From Clostridium sp. C105KSO13 (GTDB taxonomy: Bacteria > Bacillota > Clostridia > Lachnospirales > Lachnospiraceae): 64,000 nt of DNA. The DNA lies in NCBI RefSeq assembly GCF_001517425.1, contig NZ_FBWL01000172.1, forward strand, positions 1 to 64,000, given 5' to 3'. Made by a program: the position numbers and the translations under genes. Every line of letters starts with the position of its first letter. Position 1 is the stretch's first letter. Below the pieces are notes generated by a model that did no database searches, was not told the DNA's origin, and worked only from the letters and a program-made list of their open reading frames with translations. Below are positions 9,115-17,232 of the stretch, in pieces.

Positions 9115-9497
9115 AAACAGTGAGAGTTGCAGCGGCTGTAATCGAAGCTGACGGAAGAATATTTGCTACCCAGCGTGGATATGGAGAGTTAAAAGGCGGC
9201 TGGGAGTTCCCGGGAGGTAAGATTGAGGCGGGAGAGACACCTCGACAGGCACTTAAAAGAGAAGTTATGGAGGAACTGGACACTGAAATTTCAGTCGGCG
9301 ATCTGATAGATACGATTGAATATGATTATCCTACTTTTCATCTTTCCATGGATTGTTTCTGGTGTAAGATAATATCGGGAGATTTAGTTCTTAAGGAACA
9401 TAAGGCCGCAAAGTGGTTATCAAAAGACAGGCTGGAATCTGTGGAATGGTTGCCAGCTGATATTACATTAATTGATGTGATACGGGGAAGCATGTAA
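9111..9497 (+). CDS. Nudix hydrolase, MutT-like (deoxy)nucleoside triphosphate pyrophosphohydrolase
   Basis: A 128-residue single-domain protein with a complete Nudix box from G40 (GGKIEAGETPRQALKREVME followed by EL), containing the metal-binding REVMEEL core. It matches the short MutT-like pyrophosphohydrolases that clean oxidised or non-canonical dNTPs. ATG 9111 lies inside the helicase stop with GGGGGAAACG just upstream, so translation is coupled. The tight link to a nuclease-helicase suggests a role tied to that enzyme rather than general housekeeping. The substrate cannot be told from sequence. Confidence 0.85.
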   Translation: MKTVRVAAAVIEADGRIFATQRGYGELKGGWEFPGGKIEAGETPRQALKREVMEELDTEISVGDLIDTIEYDYPTFHLSMDCFWCKIISGDLVLKEHKAAKWLSKDRLESVEWLPADITLIDVIRGSM

Positions 9498-9598
9498 TCT
9501 GGGTAATTTATTCGCAGGATAGCTGCTATGGGCAAATTATTGGATATATTTTTTTTAGTTTTGGGCTTAAAGGTGTCATACCAAGATTACAAATACAG

Positions 9599-9625
9599 TT
9601 GACTTTTTCTTATAAAAAATATAAT
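9599..9625 (+). promoter_or_regulatory. Likely promoter for the LacI-family gene
   Basis: TTGACT (9599-9604) and TATAAT (9620-9625) are separated by 15 bases, shorter than ideal. They lie about 90 bases upstream of the GTG start at 9713. Confidence 0.4.
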
Positions 9626-9712
9626 GTTAAGCTGCAGAATAAAAAATTGCAGACATGACATATTTTTCAATTGTGCAATTTAAAGAAGATTCTTTGGTGG
9701 AGGTGAAATGTA

Positions 9713-10696
9713 GTGGCAGGGATTAAGGATGTAGCCAAAAGGGCCGGTGTCGGTGTGGGGACTGTATCCAGGATGCTCAATGACAGTGGTTATGTGGCAG
9801 AGGAGACCAGGGAGAAGATTGAGATTGCAATGCGGGAATTGAACTATACTCCGAATGAACTTGCCAGAAATCTTTACCATAAACGTACAGGAATTATTGC
9901 AGTACTCGTTCCAAATGTGTCTAATCCGTTTTTTGCGGAATTTGTTGATTACGTGGAAGCTGAGTTATATAAAGCCGGATTTAAGATGATGCTCTGCAAT
10001 ACAGTAAAGGAAAGCAATGCGGAACTTGAATACCTGGATATGCTGAATCGGCACATTGTAGATGGCGTGATTACGGGCGTGCATTCTTTGGATGTGGAAG
10101 AGTACAAAAAGATTCATAAGCCCATTGTTGCTCTGGATCGATACCTGGGGGACCATATTCCGGTGGTGGCAGTCGATCACAAGGAGGGCGGCCGACTGGC
10201 AGCAGAGGCTTTGATCAGCAACGGTTGTAAAAGGATTCTGCATTTCAGAGGAGCCACAACAGTTGAGTCCCCATATCATGAAAGACACTATGAGTTTGAA
10301 CGTATTATGAAAAAGAATCATATAGAGACCTATTCATATGAACTGAAATGGAATCGCTTTGATCCGGAATACTATCTTGAAGTTGTTGAAGATGTTTTTT
10401 CAAGAGGATTTGATTTCGACGGTGTGTTTGCTGTCGACTGGCTGACCATTGAGTGTATGAATGAGGCTATCCGAAAACATCTGAAAATACCCCGGGATGT
10501 GAAATTTGTTGCCTATGACGGAACATTCATCACGAAAATGGTGGAACCGAAGATGACAGCTGTCGTGCAGCCTGTTGAAGGCCTTGCAAGAGAATCAGTC
10601 CGGCTGTTGAGCAATCTGATCGGTGGGAAAGAGTATAGGAATAAACAGGTTGTTTTGGGAGTGCAGCTTAGAAAGGGGAACACAACAATTGTATAA
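9713..10696 (+). CDS. LacI-family transcriptional regulator of the fructan/difructose operon
   Basis: A 327-residue repressor-type protein. Residues 1-50 are the LacI helix-turn-helix and hinge (IKDVAKRAGVGVGTVSRMLN); the remainder is a periplasmic-binding-like sugar sensor with the usual RTGIIAVLVPNVSNPFFAE start. GTG 9713 is set by the preceding GGTGGAGGTGA and the exact family N-terminus. Two palindromes of LacI-operator form lie just downstream (10784-10797 and 10839-10852), ahead of the sugar importer operon. It most likely represses that operon and is released by an imported sugar or its breakdown product; the inducer is unknown. Confidence 0.85.
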   Translation: MAGIKDVAKRAGVGVGTVSRMLNDSGYVAEETREKIEIAMRELNYTPNELARNLYHKRTGIIAVLVPNVSNPFFAEFVDYVEAELYKAGFKMMLCNTVKESNAELEYLDMLNRHIVDGVITGVHSLDVEEYKKIHKPIVALDRYLGDHIPVVAVDHKEGGRLAAEALISNGCKRILHFRGATTVESPYHERHYEFERIMKKNHIETYSYELKWNRFDPEYYLEVVEDVFSRGFDFDGVFAVDWLTIECMNEAIRKHLKIPRDVKFVAYDGTFITKMVEPKMTAVVQPVEGLARESVRLLSNLIGGKEYRNKQVVLGVQLRKGNTTIV

Positions 10697-10712
10697 TGAA
10701 AGTAAAAAAGCA

Positions 10713-10740
10713 TTGACATATTTGATGAAAAGATTATAAT
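10713..10740 (+). promoter_or_regulatory. Promoter of the fructan importer operon
   Basis: TTGACA (10713-10718) and TATAAT (10735-10740) are both perfect consensus boxes with a 16-base spacer. Both LacI-type operators lie downstream of the likely start site, which fits road-block or loop repression. Confidence 0.7.
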
Positions 10741-10783
10741 GAAAAATGTAAAGAAAAACTGTCACAAATTTTTTTCGGGCATA

Positions 10784-10797
10784 TGGAACCCATTCCA
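10784..10797 (+). promoter_or_regulatory. LacI-family operator 1
   Basis: TGGAACCCATTCCA is a near-perfect palindrome, flanked by GGCATA and CATGCC arms that extend the symmetry. It lies about 40 bases after the predicted transcription start. Confidence 0.65.
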
Positions 10798-10838
10798 CAT
10801 GCCAAATGTACGGTTGCCTTTTTTATTTTTCAGGGGTA

Positions 10839-10852
10839 TGGAACGCGTTCCA
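10839..10852 (+). promoter_or_regulatory. LacI-family operator 2
   Basis: TGGAACGCGTTCCA is a perfect 14-bp palindrome with a central CG, the standard LacI/GalR form. Its centre is 55 bp from that of operator 1, near five helical turns, so one tetramer or two dimers could act together. Confidence 0.75.
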
Positions 10853-10949
10853 CAAAGAGGGGAATGAATTACATAGCTTGCGAGAGAGTAGGAATATGGA
10901 TTATAGAATTGGTAACAATTTATTTATGAGCTGAAAAAGGAGGAAGAGA

Positions 10950-12179
10950 ATGAAAAAAAGAATTCTTAGTATCATGCTTGCAGCAGCAATGATAGGAACA
11001 ATGGTAGTCGGATGTGGCTCAAAGAAAGACACAAAGAAGGCCCAGAACAGCGGGAAAAGTATTACAATTTTGGTGGAAAGCGGTTCGCCTGCCGAGGCTT
11101 TGGCGAAAGATACAGCAGAAGCCTTTGAAGAGGAGACGGGGTGCAAGGTTGTTATTGATGCGGTTGCGTACACTGGAATGTATGACAAGCTTTCTACAGA
11201 GATTAAGGCAAAGCAGGCTGCACATGATGTGGCAGGTATGGACGTAGTCTGGTTAGCCGCATTTGCTGATGCAATTGAACCAATAAATGATGCAGACACA
11301 AGTGATTTTCTTCCCACGTTAAAGGATAGTGGAACGATTGATGGAAATCTTGTCGGGTATCCTATGTGGGTAAACACAAAAATATTGATTTACAGAAAAG
11401 ATCTCATTCCTGAAGATAAGGTTCCAAAGACATGGGAAGAGTACCAGACACTTGCAAAAGAACTGAATACCGATGATATGAGTGGGACAACTGTTTTCGG
11501 CAGTGGCACTGATGCAGTCTGCTCTTTCCTTGATTTTGCATGCCAGGCCGGTGCAGAAGGACTTGTGTTTGATAAAGATGGCAATGTAAATATTACTGAC
11601 CAGCCTTATGTAGATGCATTGAATTTTATGGTGGAGAACGCTGATGCTGATTACACACCGGCAGACTCACTTTCAACAGCAGCTACAGAGTCTCAGGAAC
11701 TCTTTACTAACGGAAAAGTTGCAATGCAGCTAAATTGGAGCCATCAATACCCGGCAGCAGTAGAGGTCCTTGGAGAAGATAAAGTGGGCTGTGCACCGAT
11801 GATTGGCGGAAGCGCCGGTATCGGAGCAACTACAGGTCCCTGGTATGAATGTGTAATGAAGAATTCTGAAAACAAAGAGATGGCTAAAAAGTATGTGAAA
11901 TTCATGTATGATCACAATGCAGATTATATGGATCTTACATTAAAGATTGCGGGAAGAACATCTGTATACGAAGAAGCAGGTAAAACGCCGGGCAATGAGC
12001 ATACAACAGCAGTTCTTGAAACCTTAGGAGCTAAACAGTCACAGGCAAGACCTATGGTGGCAACATGGTCTCAGATTGAGGAAGTTCTGACAAACGTTGT
12101 AGAATCCAGCATAGGCGGAGCAGATGTAAAAAAGACTCTTGAAACAGCAAAAACTGAAATTGAAGCAATTGGTAAGTAG
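10950..12179 (+). CDS. ABC sugar transporter, substrate-binding lipoprotein
   Basis: A 409-residue family 1 extracellular solute-binding protein. The lipoprotein signal is clear (MKKR, hydrophobic core, then VVGC with the acylated cysteine at residue 22). The mature part has the two-lobe pattern of maltose/oligosaccharide binders, including GYPMWVNTKILIYRKDL in the hinge region. AAAGGAGGAAGAG precedes ATG 10950. It would capture the sugar outside the membrane and deliver it to the two permeases downstream. No ATPase gene is present, so it probably uses a shared MsmK-type ATPase elsewhere. The context of GH32 and GH91 suggests short fructans or difructose anhydrides as ligands. Confidence 0.85.
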   Translation: MKKRILSIMLAAAMIGTMVVGCGSKKDTKKAQNSGKSITILVESGSPAEALAKDTAEAFEEETGCKVVIDAVAYTGMYDKLSTEIKAKQAAHDVAGMDVVWLAAFADAIEPINDADTSDFLPTLKDSGTIDGNLVGYPMWVNTKILIYRKDLIPEDKVPKTWEEYQTLAKELNTDDMSGTTVFGSGTDAVCSFLDFACQAGAEGLVFDKDGNVNITDQPYVDALNFMVENADADYTPADSLSTAATESQELFTNGKVAMQLNWSHQYPAAVEVLGEDKVGCAPMIGGSAGIGATTGPWYECVMKNSENKEMAKKYVKFMYDHNADYMDLTLKIAGRTSVYEEAGKTPGNEHTTAVLETLGAKQSQARPMVATWSQIEEVLTNVVESSIGGADVKKTLETAKTEIEAIGK

Positions 12180-12212
12180 CTGAAGCAGCGTGTTTGAACA
12201 GATGAAATGATT

Positions 12213-12270
12213 AACAGAGGGCATTCCAAAAAGTTTAGGAAGACATAAGCGGGGAATGACCCTCTGTTTT
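12213..12270 (+). promoter_or_regulatory. Intercistronic hairpin between binding protein and permease genes
   Basis: AACAGAGGG (12213-12221) pairs with CCCTCTGTT (12260-12268), extended by ATTCC/GGAAT, and is followed by TTTTAAAA. It resembles a partial terminator or a transcript stabiliser. Such structures commonly keep binding-protein mRNA in excess over permease mRNA, which would suit this position. Confidence 0.6.
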
Positions 12271-12289
12271 AAAAAGGTGGTATGCAGGA

Positions 12290-13174
12290 ATGAAATTGAT
12301 TTCAAGAAAAACCTTATTATTATTCTTTCTTCCGGGTGCAATATTCATGGGTGCATTTCTTATATATCCAATTATTACAATGGTAATTGACAGTTTCTTT
12401 GAAATTGGGATTACAGGTGATAAAACATTTATTGGTTTGGAAAATTACATGCATGCATTTACAGCCGGCGGTTTTTTAAAGCAGTTAAAGAATACATTGG
12501 TTTATATCGTGATAGCCGTAGGAGTTGAGACGGCTTTAGGTTTATTATTTGCATTATTTTTTGAATTAGATTATAAAGGCAGCAAGATTGTCCGCTCCCT
12601 TATGATGGCACCTCTCATGATAGCACCATTAGTAGCAGGTCTTACATGGAAGTTAATGATGAGCTCCAGTTTTGGAATTGTGAATGAACTTTTGACAAGG
12701 ATAGGAATCCTGTCAAGTCCCAGTGATATTCTGTGGCTGGCAGATGAAAGATGGTCACTGCTTGCATGCTGTATTGCGGATATCTGGCTCACAACACCAT
12801 TTATGATGTTGATGATACTGGCCGGACTGCAGGGAATGGATTCCAGTATGATTGAAGCTGCAAAAATAGATGGAGCAAGTACACTGCAGCAAGTTTTTGC
12901 TATTAAGCTTCCGGTAATCAAACCAGTTTTGCTGACTGCATTATCAGTTAGAATTATTGACGCAGCCAGAACCTTTGATATTATCTGGGCGATGACTGAA
13001 GGCGGTCCTAATAGTTCTTCAGAAACACTCAGTATTATTATATACAAGACACTGACACGGTACAACAATATCGGTTATGCAAGTGCAATGGCAGTCGTAT
13101 TTATTGCGGTTTTAGTCGTATTTACGCTGGTATTCATGCAGAGTCTTTGGAATCCAAAGAAAAAGAATATCTAG
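12290..13174 (+). CDS. ABC sugar transporter permease (MalF-type)
   Basis: A 294-residue inner-membrane protein with about six transmembrane helices and the permease EAA loop at about residues 187-210 (EAAKIDGASTLQQVFAIKLP), which docks the ATPase. It belongs to the carbohydrate CUT1 family. AAAAAGGTGG lies before ATG 12290. It forms the transmembrane pore with the product of the next gene, which starts 23 bases after its stop. Confidence 0.85.
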   Translation: MKLISRKTLLLFFLPGAIFMGAFLIYPIITMVIDSFFEIGITGDKTFIGLENYMHAFTAGGFLKQLKNTLVYIVIAVGVETALGLLFALFFELDYKGSKIVRSLMMAPLMIAPLVAGLTWKLMMSSSFGIVNELLTRIGILSSPSDILWLADERWSLLACCIADIWLTTPFMMLMILAGLQGMDSSMIEAAKIDGASTLQQVFAIKLPVIKPVLLTALSVRIIDAARTFDIIWAMTEGGPNSSSETLSIIIYKTLTRYNNIGYASAMAVVFIAVLVVFTLVFMQSLWNPKKKNI

Positions 13175-13197
13175 TCGGTTTGATAGGAGGCAAAAAA

Positions 13198-14028
13198 GTG
13201 AAGAAAAAGGGTGAAATAGGAAAAAAGCTGGGAATAATCTTGTCAGTGATTCTCACTGTATTTTGGCTTTTTCCATATATCTATGTGATTTCATGTTCAT
13301 TTAAACCAGGGCCAGAAGTAATCGCAGTCCCACCAAGATTTTTCCCAAAGGTACTTTCAGTTGAGAACTTTTCGGGGTTGTTCGAACGAATGGATGCATT
13401 AAAATATTTAATGAACAGTTTGAGTGTTTCACTGATCAGTACAATTATTGCATTAATTCTGGGATCTCTTGCGGCATATGCCATTCAGCGTTCAGGGGCA
13501 AAATTATCTGTGCTATTGGTTATTTTAGTTTTGTGCCTGAAGATGATTCCTACTTCAAGTATTGTAGTGCCGATTTATGAATTGATTTGTAATCTGGGCT
13601 TATATGACACAAGAATCGCCTTGATTATTGTGTATGCAGCTATTAATATGCCGTTTGTCATGTGGACGATGTTAAGTTTTTATGAAGGAATCCCTACAAC
13701 GCTGGATGAGGCAGCATTTGTAGACGGAGCAAATAGTCTGCAGACGTTTCGGAAAGTTATCCTGCCGATTTGTAAACCGGGGTTAGCAACAGCATTTATA
13801 TTTACTTTGTTCCTTGCCTGGAACGATTTTCTTGTTGCACTGTTATTAACCAGTACAAATGCAAAGACATTTACGGTTGGATTAGCAGGATTTTTGTCTG
13901 CATATAATTTGGATCTGGGACCCATGTGTGCCGGGGCATTTTTGTTTAGCTTCCCGGTAATGATCATCTCGCTTATGGCTCAGAAATATATTGTGCAGGG
14001 AATGACTGCTGGGGCAGTAAAGGGTTAA
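13198..14028 (+). CDS. ABC sugar transporter permease (MalG-type)
   Basis: A 276-residue permease with six predicted transmembrane helices and the EAA loop DEAAFVDGANSLQTFRKVIL. GTG 13198 is preferred to an in-frame ATG at 13147, because ATAGGAGG sits 8 bases before it and the upstream ATG lies inside the preceding gene. It is the partner of the MalF-type permease. The next gene (GH32) follows after 18 bases with its own GGAGG site, so the operon continues. Confidence 0.85.
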   Translation: MKKKGEIGKKLGIILSVILTVFWLFPYIYVISCSFKPGPEVIAVPPRFFPKVLSVENFSGLFERMDALKYLMNSLSVSLISTIIALILGSLAAYAIQRSGAKLSVLLVILVLCLKMIPTSSIVVPIYELICNLGLYDTRIALIIVYAAINMPFVMWTMLSFYEGIPTTLDEAAFVDGANSLQTFRKVILPICKPGLATAFIFTLFLAWNDFLVALLLTSTNAKTFTVGLAGFLSAYNLDLGPMCAGAFLFSFPVMIISLMAQKYIVQGMTAGAVKG

Positions 14029-14046
14029 AAACGATGGAGGAGTCTT

Positions 14047-15522
14047 ATGTCTAAAGAATTAATGCAGCAGAACATTGAAAAGGCTCAGTGTGAGATAGAC
14101 AGCAAAAAGAATATTGTGAAAAATGGAAATATGCGTCAGCATTATCATTTTATGCCACAGACTGGCTGGCTGAATGATCCTAATGGATTAATTTATTTTA
14201 AAGGTAAATATCATTTCTTTTTCCAGCACAATCCTTATCATGGATTCTGGGACAGCATGCATTGGGGACATGCTGTCAGTGATGACATGCTGCACTGGGA
14301 ATATCTGCCGATCGCACTGGCTCCCAGTGAACCATATGATAATCATCAGCATGGTGGATGCTTTTCAGGTAGTGCAATTGAGCATGAGGGCAAGCTGTTT
14401 TTGATGTTTACCGGAACAACTAATGAAGGAAAAGGATTTGAGCAGACTCAATGCATTGCCTATAGTGAAGATGGACTTCATTTTGAAAAATATAAAGGGA
14501 ATCCGGTGCTGACTGCCCCAGAAGGTATTCCGACTGATCAGTTCCGTGATCCTAAGGTATGGAAACATGAAGATACTTATTATATGGTATGTGGCGCAAG
14601 CTGTAATAATAAAGGGCTGGCACTACTCTATCGATCGAAGGACATGTTTCACTGGACGTTTTTCAATGAATTGGCTGAGAGCCGTGGAGAATGGGGGTAT
14701 ATGTGGGAATGCCCGGACTTCTATCCCTTGGGTGATAAATATGTCCTAACGTTTTCGCCTATGGGTGCAGGTGAACATACTGCTGTGTACCTGGTTGGTG
14801 ATTTTGATTATGAGACAGGCAGGTTTAATTCTCATGTAAATGGTGAGATCGATTGGGGACTTGACTATTATGCACCCCAGTCCCTTCTCACACCGGACGG
14901 AAGAAGAGTTATGGTCGGGTGGTCCAATGAGTGGGAATGGATGCCGGCATGGAAGGACTGGGGCCCGACTTACAAGGAGGGCTGGTGTGGTTCTTTCAAT
15001 ATTCCGAGGGAAGTGCGCATGATGGAAGATGGTACACTGCAGTTTCCTCCAATAGCAGAGGTGGAGACTATACGAGAAAATCCAGAGTACAAAGGTACGC
15101 TTGCGGTGTCAGAAAAAGAGACAGAACTGACAGCCGGAGACGGAGTGTGCTTTGAACTGAAAATGAAGATAGATCTTGAAAAAACAGATGCTGACAGGCT
15201 GGAATTAAGTCTGCGATGTGGAGAGGGCAGGAAGACTACATGCTTGTTTGATTTTAGGAAAGCAGAATTGATTGTAGACAGAAATACGGCAGACGGATGG
15301 AGCAGGGGCATTTCAAGAAGTTTGATGTATTTAAAAGGGAAAAAGGAACTGGATGTGCACATTTTATCTGACCAGAGTTCTCTGGAAATCTTTACAGACC
15401 AATATCAGAATAATCATTCCAACAATATATTTGCGGGAGATGAGCAGAATAAGCTGCAGCTTCGGGCAATTGGGGGTAGTGCGCTTATAAAAGATGTGGA
15501 AACCTATGGATTGAATAATTGA
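14047..15522 (+). CDS. GH32 beta-fructosidase (intracellular)
   Basis: A 491-residue glycoside hydrolase family 32 enzyme that would release fructose from sucrose, inulobiose or short fructans. The three catalytic signatures are present: WLNDPNG (41-47, nucleophile D44), FRDPK, and WECPDFY with the acid/base glutamate. The five-bladed propeller is followed by the C-terminal beta-sandwich (from about residue 345). There is no signal peptide, so it acts in the cytoplasm on imported sugar. It sits between the importer and the GH91 gene, placing it after GH91 in a likely pathway (GH91 opens the anhydride, GH32 splits the disaccharide). Confidence 0.9.
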   Translation: MSKELMQQNIEKAQCEIDSKKNIVKNGNMRQHYHFMPQTGWLNDPNGLIYFKGKYHFFFQHNPYHGFWDSMHWGHAVSDDMLHWEYLPIALAPSEPYDNHQHGGCFSGSAIEHEGKLFLMFTGTTNEGKGFEQTQCIAYSEDGLHFEKYKGNPVLTAPEGIPTDQFRDPKVWKHEDTYYMVCGASCNNKGLALLYRSKDMFHWTFFNELAESRGEWGYMWECPDFYPLGDKYVLTFSPMGAGEHTAVYLVGDFDYETGRFNSHVNGEIDWGLDYYAPQSLLTPDGRRVMVGWSNEWEWMPAWKDWGPTYKEGWCGSFNIPREVRMMEDGTLQFPPIAEVETIRENPEYKGTLAVSEKETELTAGDGVCFELKMKIDLEKTDADRLELSLRCGEGRKTTCLFDFRKAELIVDRNTADGWSRGISRSLMYLKGKKELDVHILSDQSSLEIFTDQYQNNHSNNIFAGDEQNKLQLRAIGGSALIKDVETYGLNN

Positions 15523-15548
15523 TATTGAATTGACAGGAGGATTAATTA

Positions 15549-16904
15549 ATGATAGGTAAGAATTATTATAATGTAACGGAATGGAATGTTGGTAATCCGT
15601 ATGAGGATATCGGGGAAGTAATTAACAGTATCATTGCGGATATTAAAAGCAGGCAAACAAAGTCTGATATTAATGAAGGAGGAAAACCGGGCGCTGTTAT
15701 CTATATTCCGACAGGTGATTATCATCTTACCACCCAAGTAGTTATAGATATCAGCTATCTGAGAATTGTGGGTTCCGGACATGGTTTTACATCTTCGAGT
15801 ATCCGTTTTAATACTCCAAAAAGTGAATGGGCAGACTGGCATGAAGTGTGGCCGGGAGGAAGCCGCATACTTGTGGATATTCCTCTTAAGGCTGGAGATG
15901 AGGAATCTGCGGGAGCAGCATTTTACGTTAAGCGGAGTGGAGATCCCCGCATAAGTTCGGTAGAGTTTGCTGATTTTTGTATTGATGGTTTACATTTTCT
16001 GGATGATGGTTCAGGTGAGAAAGATCCGGAAAATACCTATATAAATGGAAAAACAGGTATTTATGTTGCAAGTGCGGGAGACTCGTTTCGGATTACAGGA
16101 ATGGGAATTGTATATTTGGAGCATGGTATTACTATTTATAATGCAGATGCGCTGGCCATACATGATAACTTCATAGCTGAATGTGGCAACTGCATAGAAT
16201 TAAGAGGTTCAGGACAAGCCTCAAAAATAACCGATAACCTGATAGGAGCCGGGTATAAAGGATATTCAATTTATGCTCAAAACTTTGGAGGACTTTTAAT
16301 CACGGCGAACAATATTTTCCCACGTGGTTCAAGCAGTGTCCATTTTTCCGGTGTGGTACGCTCTAGTATTTCGAGTAATAGATTCCATTCATTTTACCCG
16401 GGAATGCTGGTATTTAAAGACAATTGTTCAGAAAATCTGGTTTCTTCAAATCATTTTCTGCGGGACCACGAACCCTGGCCTCCTATGCAGAAATATGATA
16501 ATGGTTTAGATGATTTATATGGTCTTCTGTATATTAGCGGCAATAATAATTCTGTGATTGCTAATCACATTTCAGAGACAATAGATACGCAGTACATTAC
16601 TCCATCAGGTGCGACACCTGTAATAATACATGTTGTTTCCGGAAAGGGAAATTATATTTCTGATAATCATATTGTAGCAACTTCCGAGGCATCGGAGGGA
16701 CAGGATGCAGCAGAGGAGTCCTGTTTCTCTGCACAGGTAGGAGCACTGCTGACGATTGATAAATTAGAGACACTTGATGTAATAACAGTACTGGTGGAAA
16801 AGGAATCATATCAAAATACAATTCTTGATACGGGGAGTGATGCACAGGTCGTCTTGGACAGGTCTGTAAATGCATGCAGAGCCACACCTTCGCCGGGAGT
16901 ATAA
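15549..16904 (+). CDS. GH91 inulin fructotransferase / difructose-anhydride hydrolase-like enzyme
   Basis: A 451-residue right-handed beta-helix protein closely matching family GH91 from end to end (DIGEVINSIIADIKSRQT, YIPTGDYHLTTQVVIDIS, FLRDHEPW, ISGNNNSVI). D206 and E217 sit 11 residues apart, in the position of the catalytic Asp/Glu pair of known GH91 enzymes. Classical members are secreted and convert inulin to difructose anhydride. This one has no signal peptide and is coupled to an importer, so the reverse reaction (hydrolysis of an imported difructose anhydride to inulobiose) is more likely. That direction is inferred. The start has an AGGAGG site and lies 26 bases after GH32. Confidence 0.85.
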   Translation: MIGKNYYNVTEWNVGNPYEDIGEVINSIIADIKSRQTKSDINEGGKPGAVIYIPTGDYHLTTQVVIDISYLRIVGSGHGFTSSSIRFNTPKSEWADWHEVWPGGSRILVDIPLKAGDEESAGAAFYVKRSGDPRISSVEFADFCIDGLHFLDDGSGEKDPENTYINGKTGIYVASAGDSFRITGMGIVYLEHGITIYNADALAIHDNFIAECGNCIELRGSGQASKITDNLIGAGYKGYSIYAQNFGGLLITANNIFPRGSSSVHFSGVVRSSISSNRFHSFYPGMLVFKDNCSENLVSSNHFLRDHEPWPPMQKYDNGLDDLYGLLYISGNNNSVIANHISETIDTQYITPSGATPVIIHVVSGKGNYISDNHIVATSEASEGQDAAEESCFSAQVGALLTIDKLETLDVITVLVEKESYQNTILDTGSDAQVVLDRSVNACRATPSPGV

Positions 16905-16910
16905 ATATTT

Positions 16911-16951
16911 TAAGGCCATTATGGAGGGATATCCTTTGTAGTGGCTTTTTT
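16911..16951 (+). terminator. Terminator of the fructan operon
   Basis: AAGGCCATTA pairs with TAGTGGCTT across a loop that itself can pair (GGGATATCC), followed by TTTTTT. It closes the operon a few bases after the GH91 stop. Confidence 0.65.
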
Positions 16952-17103
16952 CTGTATGAAAATAAAGTTAATATTCATGATATGTTTGCTCAAATTAAAA
17001 AATGGGGATAAGTCAAAGCGCAGATATAGATCCATTGCACATATGCATTAATACAGAAGAGAATTGAAAAGATATATAAAGAGTTTGTGACAGGTTAACA
17101 AAG

Positions 17104-17150
17104 CAGCAGTGCATTCTATTTAGCTTGAAAGTCACTGCTGTTTTTATTAT
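17104..17150 (+). terminator. Second terminator-like hairpin
   Basis: CAGCAGTG (17104-17111) and CACTGCTG (17133-17140) form a stem followed by TTTTTATTATTTTA. Between this and the first terminator (16952-17103) I see no gene, only AT-rich sequence. This hairpin may mark the end of a lost gene. Confidence 0.55.
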
Positions 17151-17232
17151 TTTAGAGCTTTTGCAATGTAATAATCTGACGTGAAATTGAATAAAATGTT
17201 GAAATTATATAAAAACAAGAGGAGATATCAGC

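Noticed and set aside
16952-17103. A small gene between the two terminators after the fructan operon
   Set aside because: Short frames such as HDMFAQIKKWG end within a few codons and lack ribosome sites. No family is recognised.
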